Positions 17,135 through 29,566 of a DNA stretch of 39,960 nucleotides are shown piece by piece; position 1 is the stretch's first letter, and each line of letters opens with the position of its first letter. This stretch comes from Accumulibacter sp. (GTDB taxonomy: Bacteria > Pseudomonadota > Gammaproteobacteria > Burkholderiales > Rhodocyclaceae). The notes beneath the pieces are model-generated. The model did not search any database and was not told the DNA's origin. It worked only from the letters and a program-made list of their open reading frames with translations. Both the position numbers and the translations under genes were made by a program. The DNA lies in NCBI GenBank assembly GCA_020049495.1, contig JAIFKU010000031.1, forward strand, positions 1-39,960. Reading direction: 5' to 3'.

Positions 17135-19042
17135 ATGCAGTTTCCTGACCGTTTCGATGTAATCGTGGTCGGTGGTGGCCACGCCGGTACCGAGGCGGCG
17201 CTGGCCAGCGCGCGCATGGGCGCCAGGACGCTGCTGCTCACGCACAGCCTCGATACGCTGGGTGCGATGAGTTGCAATCCGTCGATTGGCGGTATCGGCA
17301 AAGGACATCTGGTCAAGGAAGTCGATGCCCTGGACGGTGCGATGGCTGCGGCCACCGACGAGGCCGGTATCCAGTTTCGCATTCTCAACTCGAGCAAGGG
17401 ACCGGCGGTACGCGCCACGCGCGCGCAGGCCGACCGCGTGCTCTACCGCCAGGCCATCCGCCGCCGGTTGGAGAACCAGCCGAATCTGACCCTGTTTGCC
17501 CAGGCGTGCGACGATCTGCTGGTCGAGGATGATCGCGTGACGGGAGCGGTGACAGAACTCGGCGTGCGCTTTGCCACGCGCAGCGTGGTACTGACCGCCG
17601 GCACTTTTCTCAATGGCCTGATTCACGTCGGGCTGTCGAATACCGTCGGCGGCCGCATGGGCGAGTTGCCTTCGCTTTCGCTCGCGGCACGTCTGCGCGA
17701 GTTGCACCTGCCTGCCGGGCGCCTGAAAACGGGCACCCCGCCGCGCCTTGATGGCAAGACTATCGACTTCTCGGTGATGGAGGAACAGCATTCGGACGAT
17801 CCGCTGCCGGTATTTTCGCTGCTTGGCCACGCCAGCCAGCATCCGCAGCAGTTGCCCTGCTGGGTCACCAGTACCAACGAGCGGACGCACGACATCATTC
17901 GCGCCAATCTCGACCGCTCGCCGATGTATACCGGGTTGATTGAGGGCGTCGGGCCACGCTACTGCCCGTCGATTGAAGACAAGATCCACCGCTTTGCCGC
18001 CAGGAACAGCCACAACATCTTTCTTGAACCGGAAGGCCTGACGACACACGAAATCTATCCGAACGGGATCTCGACGAGCCTGCCCTTCGATGTACAGTTG
18101 GCCCTCGTGCGCTCGATGCGCGGACTGGAGAACTGCCACATCCTGCGTCCCGGTTACGCCATCGAATACGATTACTTCGACCCTTGCGGCCTTTACGCCT
18201 CGCTTGAAACCAAGGCCATCCACGGCTTGTTTTTTGCCGGTCAGATCAATGGGACAACAGGCTACGAAGAAGCAGCGGCGCAAGGCTTGCTGGCCGGGGC
18301 CAATGCCGCGCTGCAGGTGCAGGGCAAGGAGGCGTGGACGCCGCGTCGCGACGAGGCCTATCTCGGCGTAATGGTTGACGACCTGATTACGCGTGGAATA
18401 TCAGATCCGTACCGCATGTTCACCAGTCGGGCCGAATATCGACTTTCCTTGCGCGAAGACAATGCCGACATGCGGCTCACCGAGCATGGCCGGCGTCTCA
18501 GGCTGGTCGGCGAAGCACGCTGGGTCGCTTTCTGTGAGAAGCGCGAGGCGATTGCCCGCGAGCAGGAACGGCTCAGATCAACCTGGGTGCATCCCGCCAA
18601 GCTGCCGGTTGACGAGGCCATACGCGTGCTCGGCAAGCCGATCGAACGCGAATACTCGCTGCACGATCTGTTGCGCCGACCCGATGTAAGTTATGCCAGC
18701 CTGATGTCATTGCAGCTTGCTGACGCGCCCGCTGGCGCCAGGCTTTCTGACCCGCTGGTTGTCGAACAGGTCGAAATTCAGGCCAAGTACCAGGGTTATA
18801 TCGAGCGTCAGCTCGAAGAGGTGGCAAAAAGCCTGGCCAATGAGCAGACCCGCCTTCCGGTGGGCATCGATTACAGCCGGATTGGCGGCTTGTCGAACGA
18901 GATTCAGCAAAAGCTGATCCGGCATCAACCGGAGACCCTCGGTCAGGCCTCGCGCATTCAAGGCATGACGCCAGCGGCCATTTCGATACTGCTGGTTCAT
19001 CTCAAGCGCGGCGCTGTCGACGCGTCACGCCCAGGCACATGA
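17135..19042 (+). CDS. mnmG: tRNA uridine-5-carboxymethylaminomethyl synthase MnmG
   Basis: A 635-residue FAD-dependent tRNA-modifying enzyme (GidA). With MnmE it makes the 5-carboxymethylaminomethyl group on wobble uridine 34. The N-terminal dinucleotide-binding motif is [19 protein letters not shown] (10-28). The family signatures [23 protein letters not shown] (45-67), [16 protein letters not shown] and [22 protein letters not shown] are all present, and the C-terminal helical domain for MnmE and tRNA contact is complete. Its last codons overlap rsmG by four bases (ATGA), the usual coupling. Confidence 0.98.
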   Translation: MQFPDRFDVIVVGGGHAGTEAALASARMGARTLLLTHSLDTLGAMSCNPSIGGIGKGHLVKEVDALDGAMAAATDEAGIQFRILNSSKGPAVRATRAQADRVLYRQAIRRRLENQPNLTLFAQACDDLLVEDDRVTGAVTELGVRFATRSVVLTAGTFLNGLIHVGLSNTVGGRMGELPSLSLAARLRELHLPAGRLKTGTPPRLDGKTIDFSVMEEQHSDDPLPVFSLLGHASQHPQQLPCWVTSTNERTHDIIRANLDRSPMYTGLIEGVGPRYCPSIEDKIHRFAARNSHNIFLEPEGLTTHEIYPNGISTSLPFDVQLALVRSMRGLENCHILRPGYAIEYDYFDPCGLYASLETKAIHGLFFAGQINGTTGYEEAAAQGLLAGANAALQVQGKEAWTPRRDEAYLGVMVDDLITRGISDPYRMFTSRAEYRLSLREDNADMRLTEHGRRLRLVGEARWVAFCEKREAIAREQERLRSTWVHPAKLPVDEAIRVLGKPIEREYSLHDLLRRPDVSYASLMSLQLADAPAGARLSDPLVVEQVEIQAKYQGYIERQLEEVAKSLANEQTRLPVGIDYSRIGGLSNEIQQKLIRHQPETLGQASRIQGMTPAAISILLVHLKRGAVDASRPGT

Positions 19043-19668
19043 ACACGGCGGCGCAACTGGCGCAGGGCCTTGCCGAACTGGGCATAGATCTGCCGCCGGC
19101 CGGGCAAGAGAAACTGCTCGCCTATGTCGCCCTGCTCTACAAGTGGAACAAGACTTACAGCCTGACGGCTCTGCGCGAACAGGAAAAGGCCGTCAGTCAT
19201 CACCTGCTCGATTCGCTGGTGGTATTACCCTACGTGTCGGCGGGAAGATTGCTCGACGTCGGCAGCGGCGGGGGAATGCCGGGAATTCCACTGGCCATTG
19301 CCCGCCCGGATTTACGCGTGACCGTGCTTGACAGTAACGCGAAGAAGGCGGCTTTTCTGCAACAGGCGTCAATCGAGCTGGTATTGCCCAATATTTCCGT
19401 TCACTGCGGGCGAGTCGAACAGTATCATCCATCGTTTGGCTTTTCTGCGATTACCGCGCGGGCATTTTCTGATCTGGCTGATTTTGTCGGCTGGTCACGG
19501 CACCTTCTGGAGCCCGGAGGGCGCTGGCTGGCGATGAAGGGTGTCTGGCCGCATGATGAAATTGGGCTCTTGCCGGCCGAGGTGCAGCTTGAAGCTGTGC
19601 ATCGCCTGCAGGTACCGGGAGTTGAGGGTGAGCGGCATCTGGTCGTGTTAAGGAGCGCCGGCGCATGA
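19039..19668 (+). CDS. rsmG: 16S rRNA m7G527 methyltransferase RsmG
   Basis: A 209-residue SAM-dependent methyltransferase (GidB) that methylates N7 of G527 in 16S rRNA. The SAM-binding motif [20 protein letters not shown] is at about 71-90 and the family motif [14 protein letters not shown] at about 34-47. Translationally coupled to mnmG through an ATGA overlap. Length is normal. A REP-like palindrome follows before parA. Confidence 0.97.
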   Translation: MNTAAQLAQGLAELGIDLPPAGQEKLLAYVALLYKWNKTYSLTALREQEKAVSHHLLDSLVVLPYVSAGRLLDVGSGGGMPGIPLAIARPDLRVTVLDSNAKKAAFLQQASIELVLPNISVHCGRVEQYHPSFGFSAITARAFSDLADFVGWSRHLLEPGGRWLAMKGVWPHDEIGLLPAEVQLEAVHRLQVPGVEGERHLVVLRSAGA

Positions 19669-19720
19669 AGTTTTGGCTTGGAGGCAATACTGTTCAGCTA
19701 ACGCAAAGGCATCAAAATTA

Positions 19721-19788
19721 GTCATTCCCGCGCAGGCGGGAATCCAGTTACAGTCTTGGCTCTGGATCCCCGCTTGCACTGGGATGGC
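19721..19788. repeat. REP/dRS3-like palindromic repeat
   Basis: Two 27-base arms, 19721-19747 and 19762-19788, are imperfect reverse complements around a 14-base spacer. Inside the left arm, ATTCCCGCGCAGGCGGGAAT (19724-19743) is itself an inverted repeat of the ATTCCCGC-N4-GCGGGAAT kind, as in dRS3 elements of Neisseria and many betaproteobacteria. It separates rsmG from parA in what is usually a tight operon. By family knowledge such units are interspersed many times in a genome; only one is in this window. Confidence 0.75.
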
Positions 19789-19828
19789 GGCTTTACTGAA
19801 GCGTATTGGGCTTAGGGGAGAGTTGAAG

Positions 19829-20629
19829 TTGGCAAAAATACTGGCAGTAACCAACCAGAAAGGCGGCGTCGGCAAAACGACAACGGCGGTCAATCTGTCC
19901 GCCTGTCTGGCCGTCCTCGGGCAGCGTGTGCTGATGATCGATCTCGATCCGCAGGGCAATGCAACCACCGGCTGTGGCGTCGTCAAGCGCGAGGCGCTGC
20001 CTACGGTTTACCAGATTCTGATCGGGCGCTCGACACTGGCTGAAGCACGCATCCGGACGGATTTCGGTTTCGACATCCTGCCGGCCAATCGTGAGCTGGC
20101 CGGTGCCGAAGTCGACCTGATCGAGATGAGCGGACGTGAATTCCGTTTGCGCGATGCCCTGGCACCGGTGATCGATGATTACGATTTCATCCTGATGGAT
20201 TGCCCGCCGGCGCTGAATATGCTGACAGTTAACGGGTTGGTGGCGGCCGATGCGGTGATGATTCCGATGCAGTGTGAATACTACGCGCTAGAGGGCCTGA
20301 CCGATCTGGTGGCCACGCTCAAGAAAGTACGCGCCAATCTCAATGCCAGACTCGAAATCGAAGGCTTGCTGCGCACCCTGTTCGATCCCCGCTCGACTCT
20401 GACGCAACAGGTTTCCGGTGAACTGGTTGTGCATTTCGGCAGCAAGGTCTATCGCACCATCATCCCGCGCAATGTCCGTCTGGCCGAAGCGCCCTCTTAT
20501 GGCAAGCCGGTCAGTGCCTTCGACAGGCAATCAAAGGGCGCCCTGGCTTATATGGCCTTGGCGCAGGAAGTACTGGACCGTCGCGATGGCGTTGTGCGCG
20601 CCGACGTCGAACAAGGAGCAGAGGCATGA
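19829..20629 (+). CDS. parA: Chromosome partitioning ATPase ParA (Soj)
   Basis: A 266-residue deviant Walker-type ATPase that moves ParB-parS complexes during chromosome segregation. The deviant Walker A motif is NQKGGVGKTTTAVNLS near residues 9-24, Walker A' is MIDLDPQGNAT, and Walker B is FILMDCPPAL. The start is TTG 19829, preceded by GGGGAG at 19815-19820; it gives the standard MAKILAVTNQKGG N-terminus. The 52-codon in-frame extension upstream is translated REP sequence and was rejected. It overlaps parB by ATGA. Confidence 0.95.
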   Translation: MAKILAVTNQKGGVGKTTTAVNLSACLAVLGQRVLMIDLDPQGNATTGCGVVKREALPTVYQILIGRSTLAEARIRTDFGFDILPANRELAGAEVDLIEMSGREFRLRDALAPVIDDYDFILMDCPPALNMLTVNGLVAADAVMIPMQCEYYALEGLTDLVATLKKVRANLNARLEIEGLLRTLFDPRSTLTQQVSGELVVHFGSKVYRTIIPRNVRLAEAPSYGKPVSAFDRQSKGALAYMALAQEVLDRRDGVVRADVEQGAEA

Positions 20630-21474
20630 AACTGAAAGGACTCGGTCGCGGCCTCGATGCGCTGCTGGCCGGCAATGAAACGCAAGGCAGGGAGCAGCAG
20701 CGTTCCTTGCCGGTCGCTAGTCTGCAGCCGGGAAAATACCAGCCGCGCACGCGGATGGACAGCGCCGCGCTGGAAGATCTGGCGGCTTCGATTCGCGTGC
20801 AGGGCTTGATGCAGCCCATCCTCGTCCGCCCGGTCGGGGATAAATTCGGCGAGGAGCGTTTCGAGATCGTCGCCGGAGAACGTCGCTGGCGTGCCGCGCA
20901 AATGGCGGGGTTGAGCGAAGTACCGACCCTGATTCGCGAAATACCCGACGAGTCGGCCCTGGCCATGGCGCTGATCGAGAACATCCAGCGCGAAAACCTC
21001 AACCCGCTGGAAGAAGCGCAGGGCCTGCAACGGCTGATTGACGAGTTTTCGATGACGCATCAACAGGCCGCCGACGCCGTGGGCCGGTCACGACCAGCCG
21101 CATCGAATCTGCTGCGCCTGCTGCAACTGGTGGCGCCGGTACAGGAGTTGCTGATGCGCGGCGAGATTGATATGGGCCATGCGCGCGCGCTGCTGCCCTT
21201 GTCCGGTGCGCTGCAGATCCAGCTCGCCCAGCGCGTGGTGCAGAAAGGCCTGTCGGTACGGGAGGCCGAACGTCTGGCACAACATGCCCTGAAGCCGCCA
21301 AAAGAGCCTGAATCCAGGCAACCGGATCGCGACGTGCTGCGCCTGCAGGAAGAAATTTCAGACTTTCTCGGGGCGCAGGTGGAAATTCGCACCAACAAGA
21401 AGGGTGCCGGTAAAATACAGATCGAATTCGGAAACCTGGACCAGCTTGAGGGCATTTTGCAACGATTGCGCTAG
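20626..21474 (+). CDS. parB: Chromosome partitioning protein ParB (Spo0J)
   Basis: A 282-residue CTP-dependent parS-binding protein. The N-terminal part (KLKGLGRGLDALLAG) stimulates ParA. The ParB/sulfiredoxin-like CTPase domain includes IRVQGLMQPILVRP and the GERRWRAAQMAGLSEVPTLI motif (about 85-105). The helix-turn-helix MTHQQAADAVGRSRPAASNLLRLL spans about 143-166, and a C-terminal dimerisation domain closes it. It is coupled to parA. No parS-like site was seen by eye in this window. Confidence 0.96.
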   Translation: MKLKGLGRGLDALLAGNETQGREQQRSLPVASLQPGKYQPRTRMDSAALEDLAASIRVQGLMQPILVRPVGDKFGEERFEIVAGERRWRAAQMAGLSEVPTLIREIPDESALAMALIENIQRENLNPLEEAQGLQRLIDEFSMTHQQAADAVGRSRPAASNLLRLLQLVAPVQELLMRGEIDMGHARALLPLSGALQIQLAQRVVQKGLSVREAERLAQHALKPPKEPESRQPDRDVLRLQEEISDFLGAQVEIRTNKKGAGKIQIEFGNLDQLEGILQRLR

Positions 21475-21576
21475 GGATTTTTTAAGATTCCCGATCCCGG
21501 CCGGATGATTTCAAGGCCAATTCGTGCTGATTTGTGGCGGCCGAAGTGTTACATTGTCTCAATGCGTTATTGAATA

Positions 21577-21605
21577 TTGACCTGTTAGGTTATAGATCTT
21601 ATAGT
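21577..21605 (+). promoter_or_regulatory. Sigma-70 promoter of the atp operon
   Basis: TTGACC (21577-21582), a 17-base spacer and TATAGT (21600-21605). Five of six bases match the consensus in each box. It lies in the 178 bp gap after parB and gives a start about 40 bases before atpI. Confidence 0.75.
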
Positions 21606-21652
21606 AGACTAAACGACTTGCATCGGTTCGCCATATATTTTGCATTGCGCTA

Positions 21653-21994
21653 ATGTTCAGAGCTATCCTTCTGCAGGTGGCGGCAACAGTATTGACAACG
21701 CTGGCAGCGGGTTGGTTGGTGGGAACGCGGGGGGCAATTTCGGCAGCATTAGGTGGGGTGGTGTGTACCCTCCCCAATTTTTTGTTTGCCTTGCGCCTGA
21801 AGTTCGTGGCGAGTCGCCCCGGAGCTTCATACCCGGCCAATTTCTTCCTTGGCGAAATGGTCAAGATTGCAGCAACAATCGGGTTGCTGGCGTTTGTTGT
21901 AAATGAGTACGCCGATCTGCACTGGCCTTCCATGCTGATCGGACTGGGGCTTGCACTGCAAGCAGGTTTTTTGGCTTTTTGGAAAAAGTCCTGA
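21653..21994 (+). CDS. atpI: ATP synthase accessory protein AtpI
   Basis: A 113-residue membrane protein with four predicted helices (about 4-22, 27-47, 65-84 and 88-108). The GAISAALGGVVCTLPNFLFA segment is typical of AtpI (ATP synthase subunit I), which helps assemble the c ring. First gene of the atp operon, with only two bases between its stop and the atpB start. Confidence 0.88.
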   Translation: MFRAILLQVAATVLTTLAAGWLVGTRGAISAALGGVVCTLPNFLFALRLKFVASRPGASYPANFFLGEMVKIAATIGLLAFVVNEYADLHWPSMLIGLGLALQAGFLAFWKKS

Positions 21995-21996
21995 TC

Positions 21997-23174
<1,178 letters not shown>

Positions 23175-23213
23175 GCGGACATCTGCGATCAACCTTTCAG
23201 AGGGAAGATAACC

Positions 23214-23635
23214 GTGAATCTGAATGCAACTCTGTTCGCCCAGATCGTTGTGTTCTTCATTCTGGCGTGGTTCACGATGAAGTTCGTGTGGCCGCCCATC
23301 ATGAAGGCGCTCGACGAACGTGCGACAAAGACGCCGCCAGGCATTCGGCAGAAACCATGCGCGAAGGCAAGGATAAGGTCGCCGAGATCATTGCCCAGGC
23401 CGAGAAGCGAGGGCAGCAAATCATCGAGGATGCCAAAGTGCAGGCCAGGCTTGAAGCCGACAAGGTGGTTGCCGGTGCCAAGGCGGAGATCGAACAGGAA
23501 GCGGCGCGGGTTAAGGAATCGTTGCGCGAACGTGTGGCCGAACTGGCCGTTGCCGGCGCCGAGAAGATCCTGCGGCGCGAAGTCGATGTCCGTGCGCATG
23601 CCGAGATGCTGTCCACGATCAAACAGGATCTCTGA
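23214..23635 (+). pseudogene. atpF: ATP synthase Fo subunit b, frameshifted by an apparent deletion
   Basis: The gene is in two frames. From GTG 23214 the first frame gives a normal membrane anchor ([20 protein letters not shown], then [14 protein letters not shown]) and turns into nonsense after about residue 39 (23330). The rest of subunit b continues in another frame ([21 protein letters not shown] and onward) to a proper C-terminus, MLSTIKQDL, with stop at 23633-23635. The joined length is 422 nt against 471 for a usual 156-residue AtpF, so about 49 nt (16 codons plus one base) appear to be missing near 23325-23345, from the tether helix. As written, the first frame would run to 23648 and make a 144-residue chimera without the delta-binding domain. 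Either a real mutation or an assembly error; the rest of the operon is intact. Confidence 0.9.
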
Positions 23636-23640
23636 CGCTC

Positions 23641-24177
23641 ATGGCTGAATCTGTCACCATCGCTCGTCCCTATGCCCAGGCTGTTTTTCGTCTGGCGCGT
23701 GAAAGCAAGGCGCTTGGGGTCTGGTCGGAACGGCTGCAACGGCTTGCAGCCATTGCGCAAGATGCCGGGATGACCAAAGTCGTCGGTAATCCAAAGTTTT
23801 CCGCCGGGCAGGTCACCGATCTGTTTGTTTCTCTCACCGGCGAAGCCGGCAACCCGGAACTGATTTCCTTTGTCGGTCTTCTGGCCGAGAACGAGCGGCT
23901 CAATGTGCTGACGCAAATCCAGGAAATCTACGAGCAACTCAAAAGCGCAGACGAGGGAGTCAAGGATGCCGTTGTGACCAGCGCCTATGCTCTCGACGAT
24001 GCACAACTGAAAAATCTGATGAGCCAGCTTGAATCGCATTTCGGCAGCAAACTCCAGCCTCGTGTCGAGGTGGATGCAGCGCTGATTGGCGGGATCAGGG
24101 TGGCTGTAGGTGACCAGCTACTCGATGCTTCCGTTCGCGGCAAGCTTGACGCAATGGCCACGGCGCTTAAGAACTAG
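23641..24177 (+). CDS. atpH: ATP synthase F1 subunit delta
   Basis: A 178-residue peripheral-stalk subunit joining subunit b to the top of the F1 head. The N-terminal [14 protein letters not shown] (8-21) is the family signature; near the C-terminus [32 protein letters not shown] is well conserved. It starts five bases after the atpF stop, so the shifted first frame of atpF would overrun its start codon. Confidence 0.96.
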   Translation: MAESVTIARPYAQAVFRLARESKALGVWSERLQRLAAIAQDAGMTKVVGNPKFSAGQVTDLFVSLTGEAGNPELISFVGLLAENERLNVLTQIQEIYEQLKSADEGVKDAVVTSAYALDDAQLKNLMSQLESHFGSKLQPRVEVDAALIGGIRVAVGDQLLDASVRGKLDAMATALKN

Positions 24178-24186
24178 GAGAAATGC

Positions 24187-25725
24187 ATGCAATTGAATCC
24201 TTCCGAGATCAGTGAACTGATCAAGAACAAGATTCAGAATCTGGATGTGGGCGCTGAAACCCGTACGCAGGGTACTGTCGTCTCGGTGACTGACGGCATC
24301 TGCCGGATACACGGCCTGGCCGACGTGATGCAGGGCGAAATGCTCGAATTCCCGGGAGGAACCTTCGGCATGGCGCTTAATCTCGAGCGCGACTCCGTCG
24401 GGGCGGTGGTTCTCGGCGAATACGAGCAGATTACCGAAGGCGACACGGTCAAGACGACCGGGCGCATTCTTGAAGTTCCGGTCGGTCCGGAACTGCTTGG
24501 TCGCGTGGTCAATTCGCTCGGCCAGCCGATTGACGGCAAGGGCCCGATCAACGCCAAACTGAGCGACAAGATCGAGAAAGTCGCGCCGGGCGTGATCTGG
24601 CGCAAGTCGGTTTCGCAGCCGGTGCAGACGGGTTTGAAGTCGATCGACGCAATGGTTCCGATCGGTCGCGGCCAGCGCGAACTGATCATCGGTGATCGGC
24701 AGACCGGCAAGACGGCAGTGGCCGTCGATACCATCATCAATCAAAAGGGCAAGAACCTGATTTGCATCTACGTGGCCATCGGTCAGAAGGCCTCGACCGT
24801 GGTCAACGTGGTGCGCAAGCTCGAAGAGCACGGGGCCATGCACTACACCATCGTGGTCGCGGCTACGGCGGCCGAGTCGGCGGCCCTGCAATTCATTGCC
24901 CCCTACTCCGGCTGTACCATGGGCGAATACTTTCGTGACCGCGGGCAGGATGCGCTGATCATTTATGACGATCTGACCAAGCAGGCCTGGGCCTATCGCC
25001 AGGTCTCGCTGCTGCTGCGTCGCCCGCCGGGGCGCGAAGCCTATCCCGGCGACGTGTTCTACCTGCATTCACGCCTGCTTGAACGCGCCGCCCGTGTTTC
25101 CGAAGCCTGGGTCGAGAAGTTCACCAATGGCGAGGTCAAGGGCAAGACCGGTTCGCTGACGGCGCTACCGGTGATCGAAACGCAGGCCGGCGACGTATCC
25201 GCCTTTGTTCCGACCAACGTTATTTCGATAACCGACGGCCAGATCTTCCTCGATACCGATCTCTTCAATGCCGGTGTGCGTCCGGCCATCGACGCCGGGA
25301 TCTCGGTGTCGCGCGTGGGCGGCGCAGCGCAGACCAAGGTAATCAAGAAGCTCGGCGGCGGCGTACGCCTGGCGCTCGCCCAGTACCGCGAACTGGCGGC
25401 TTTCGCCCAGTTTGCTTCCGATCTTGACGAAGCGACGCGCAAGCAGCTTGATCGCGGTCGCCTGGTGACCGAACTGATGAAGCAGCCGCAGTACGCACCG
25501 ATGGCCGTTTCCGAAATGGCCATCACGCTGCATGCGGTCAACAAGGGATTTTTCGACGATGTTGAAGTGAAGAAGGCGCTTGATGTCGAGAAGCAGATGC
25601 ACGCTTTCGTCAAGCAGAAATACGCCGCCCTCGTCAGCAAGATCGAGACGAGCAAAGAACTTGATGCTGACGCCGAGCAGGAACTGACCAAGGCGATCGG
25701 GGAGTTCAAGGCCATGCTGGCCTGA
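24187..25725 (+). CDS. atpA: ATP synthase F1 subunit alpha
   Basis: A 512-residue non-catalytic nucleotide-binding subunit. The Walker A motif [15 protein letters not shown] is near residue 170, the arginine finger lies in the conserved [17 protein letters not shown] segment near 375, and length is standard. An AGGAG lies at 24176-24180, six bases before the ATG. Confidence 0.98.
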   Translation: MQLNPSEISELIKNKIQNLDVGAETRTQGTVVSVTDGICRIHGLADVMQGEMLEFPGGTFGMALNLERDSVGAVVLGEYEQITEGDTVKTTGRILEVPVGPELLGRVVNSLGQPIDGKGPINAKLSDKIEKVAPGVIWRKSVSQPVQTGLKSIDAMVPIGRGQRELIIGDRQTGKTAVAVDTIINQKGKNLICIYVAIGQKASTVVNVVRKLEEHGAMHYTIVVAATAAESAALQFIAPYSGCTMGEYFRDRGQDALIIYDDLTKQAWAYRQVSLLLRRPPGREAYPGDVFYLHSRLLERAARVSEAWVEKFTNGEVKGKTGSLTALPVIETQAGDVSAFVPTNVISITDGQIFLDTDLFNAGVRPAIDAGISVSRVGGAAQTKVIKKLGGGVRLALAQYRELAAFAQFASDLDEATRKQLDRGRLVTELMKQPQYAPMAVSEMAITLHAVNKGFFDDVEVKKALDVEKQMHAFVKQKYAALVSKIETSKELDADAEQELTKAIGEFKAMLA

Positions 25726-25743
25726 TCGACCGGGGAGATTGCT

Positions 25744-26610
25744 ATGGCAAGCGGCAAGGAAATCCGTAACAAGATCAAGAGCGTTGAAAGCACGCGCAAG
25801 ATCACCAAGGCCATGGAGATGGTGGCTGCATCGAAAATGCGCAAGGCGCAGGATCGGATGCGCGCCGCGCGGCCCTATGGCGAGAAGATCCGGCGTATTG
25901 CCGGGAACCTCTCACATGCCCTGACCGACTACAGCCATCCCTTCCTGGAAAAGCGCGACGAGATCAAGGCGGTTGGCTTGCTGACGGTAACTTCCGACAA
26001 GGGGCTTTGCGGCGGCCTGAATACCAATATCCTGCGTCTGGCCCTGGGCCGGATGAAGGAGTGGGACGCCGAAGGCAAAAAACTGCAGGTGAGCGCCATC
26101 GGCAACAAGGGTTTCGCCTTCATGATGCGCACCGGTGCCAATCTCGTGTCGCATGTGGTGGGTCTGGGCGATACGCCGCATCTGGAAAAACTGATCGGGC
26201 CGGCCAAGGTACAGATCGACGCCTATATCAACGGCGAGATCGACGTTCTGTACATCGCCTATACCCGTTTCATCAACACCATGAAGCAGGAGCCGGTGAT
26301 CGAACAGATGTTGCCGCTCTCCGGCGATCTGGTCGGCTCTACCAGTCGTAACCGCTGGGATTACATCTACGAACCGGATGCAAAGCCAGTCATCGACGAC
26401 CTGCTGTTGCGTTACGTCGAAGCGATCCTGTATCAGGCGGTGGCCGAGAACATGGCGTCCGAACAGAGCGCACGCATGGTAGCCATGAAGTCGGCTTCGG
26501 ACAATGCCAAGAACGTGATCGGCGAGCTCAAGCTGGTTTACAACAAGGCACGCCAGGCCGCGATTACCAAAGAGCTTTCGGAAATTGTCGGCGGCGCAGC
26601 GGCCGTCTGA
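25744..26610 (+). CDS. atpG: ATP synthase F1 subunit gamma
   Basis: A 288-residue central-stalk subunit. The N-terminal helix [20 protein letters not shown] and the matching C-terminal helix [33 protein letters not shown] form the coiled-coil shaft; [12 protein letters not shown] (about 84-95) is a family hallmark. Eighteen bases after atpA. Confidence 0.98.
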   Translation: MASGKEIRNKIKSVESTRKITKAMEMVAASKMRKAQDRMRAARPYGEKIRRIAGNLSHALTDYSHPFLEKRDEIKAVGLLTVTSDKGLCGGLNTNILRLALGRMKEWDAEGKKLQVSAIGNKGFAFMMRTGANLVSHVVGLGDTPHLEKLIGPAKVQIDAYINGEIDVLYIAYTRFINTMKQEPVIEQMLPLSGDLVGSTSRNRWDYIYEPDAKPVIDDLLLRYVEAILYQAVAENMASEQSARMVAMKSASDNAKNVIGELKLVYNKARQAAITKELSEIVGGAAAV

Positions 26611-28047
<1,437 letters not shown>

Positions 28048-28082
28048 GCCCAGTCTCAATCTCCGCACAGGGGAAGGAAACC

Positions 28083-28508
28083 ATGCCACTCAGAGTTCAT
28101 GTTGATGTTGTCAGTGCCGAAGAACTGATTTTCTCCGGCGAGACCGACTTTGCGGTGTTCCCCGGCGAGGCCGGCGAACTGGGCATCTATCCGCGTCATA
28201 CGCCGCTGCTGACCCGCATCAAACCGGGTACTGTGCGCCTGAAGATTCCCGGCCGGGAAGAATATGAGCTGGTCTATGTTTCCGGCGGTATTCTGGAAGT
28301 GCAACCGACATTGATTACCCTGCTTGCCGACACGGCGATCCGCGCCCACGATCTGGACGAGGCGAAGGCCATCGAAGCCAGGCAGCGTGCCGATGAAGCG
28401 CTGAAGAATCGCGCTGCCGATGTCAGTTATGCCTCAGCCGAAGCCGAACTCGCTCAGGCCGTGGCCCAGTTGCAGCCGATCAAGAAAGGGCGCAAGCGCC
28501 ACCACTGA
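28083..28508 (+). CDS. atpC: ATP synthase F1 subunit epsilon
   Basis: A 141-residue subunit with the N-terminal beta-sandwich ([34 protein letters not shown]) and a C-terminal two-helix arm that can inhibit ATP hydrolysis. ATG 28083 follows GGGGAAGGAAA. It ends the atp operon and is convergent with the following minus-strand gene at a distance of 19 bases; no terminator hairpin is seen in that gap. Confidence 0.96.
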   Translation: MPLRVHVDVVSAEELIFSGETDFAVFPGEAGELGIYPRHTPLLTRIKPGTVRLKIPGREEYELVYVSGGILEVQPTLITLLADTAIRAHDLDEAKAIEARQRADEALKNRAADVSYASAEAELAQAVAQLQPIKKGRKRHH

Positions 28509-28527
28509 TTGATTGCTCGTTCAGATC

Positions 28528-29412
28528 TCAAGCCTTCTTTCCAGTTCCAGCGTGCGGATCGAGCAGCGCGCTCACATATCGATCGCCGAGGTCGGCGGCG
28601 ACGGCATTCCCCAGCACGCTGCGGATCTCTTCGGCCATTCGACTCGGACCCCGCCCGGAGGCTGCGGCCTGGCCACAAAAGTAGCCGAGGTCCTTGAACG
28701 CATTGCGGATCGAAAACTGGGTGCCGTCGAAGTTGCCGTCGAGCGCCGGCTTGACCATCTTCTCGAGGGTTCCTGAGCGGGCCGCTCCGGCCTCCATGAC
28801 CGAATACAGCGCGCGCCAGTCAACACCCTTGTCGCGCGCCCGGCAATAGGCCTCGGCAAGCAGCACGGCGGTGCCCTGCGTCACGAAATTGTTGAGCAGC
28901 TTGGCGTAATGTCCGGTTCCGACGTCGCCGACGCGCTGAACGGTTTTTGAGTACCCGGAAACGATTTCCCGGATGCGCGGGAAGGCCGCCTCAGCGCAGC
29001 CGACAATCGAACCGAGCGCACCCGCTTCGGCTTGTACCGGGCCGCCGGTCACCGGGGCATCGGCGTAGTCGACACCCCGCGCGCGCAGCGTTTCCGAGAT
29101 TTCCTTCGTCACCGCCGGGTCGGATGTCGTCGCATCAATGACGAGTTGTCCGCTACGAAGTTCCGGCAGCAAACCACTGACGACGGCGCGAACCGTATCG
29201 GCGTTGTTGACGCACAGGATGATGATGTCACAGCGACGGGCGAGTTCTGCAAGCTCACTGGTTTCGGTCGCGCCGAGATCAATGAGGCGGGCGATGCCTT
29301 CGCGATTGCGGTGCACGTAAAGACTGACCCGGCGCCCGCTTTTGAGAAGATTGAGGGCCATTCCCCGGCCCATGAGGCCGACCCCGATGAAGCCGATGTG
29401 TTGTTCAAGCAT
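28528..29412 (-). CDS. Beta-hydroxyacid dehydrogenase (3-hydroxyisobutyrate/6PGDH-like)
   Basis: A 294-residue NAD(P)-dependent enzyme of the beta-HAD family. Nucleotide-binding motif: GFIGVGLMGRGMALNLL (7-23). Substrate-binding loop: DAPVTGGPVQAEAGAL (118-133), with Thr at the usual Ser. Catalytic K171 and N175 are in GHYAKLLNNFV. AAGGA precedes ATG 29412. Family members oxidise C3-hydroxy acids (3-hydroxyisobutyrate, L-threonate, D-glycerate/tartronate semialdehyde) and some then decarboxylate. It is the last gene of a minus-strand operon with pdxA-like and tctCBA genes, so the substrate is probably a sugar acid brought in by that transporter. It could also serve as the missing tartronate semialdehyde reductase, but the distance from garL makes this less likely. 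Confidence 0.88.
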   Translation of the reverse strand: MLEQHIGFIGVGLMGRGMALNLLKSGRRVSLYVHRNREGIARLIDLGATETSELAELARRCDIIILCVNNADTVRAVVSGLLPELRSGQLVIDATTSDPAVTKEISETLRARGVDYADAPVTGGPVQAEAGALGSIVGCAEAAFPRIREIVSGYSKTVQRVGDVGTGHYAKLLNNFVTQGTAVLLAEAYCRARDKGVDWRALYSVMEAGAARSGTLEKMVKPALDGNFDGTQFSIRNAFKDLGYFCGQAAASGRGPSRMAEEIRSVLGNAVAADLGDRYVSALLDPHAGTGKKA

Positions 29413-29566
29413 GTTCTTCGTCCTTCGTTGAGCAAGGCAAATTCATGGCATTCCTGCACAGACCATCCACAATGCGAGCTGCGCGTCGGCAAGGCGATTG
29501 CGTGAACCGACAGTCGGTGCGCTGGTGCATCAGGCTGCGGCAAAAGCCCGATGCGCTTCGTTCAGA

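Noticed and set aside
19673-19828. N-terminal extension of ParA
   Set aside because: It is the translated REP-like element; the TTG at 19829 with its ribosome-binding site gives the standard ParA start.
19039-21650. parS site for ParB
   Set aside because: I looked for the GTTTCACGTGAAAC or GTTCCACGTGGAAC pattern around parAB and found none by eye; parS may lie outside the window.
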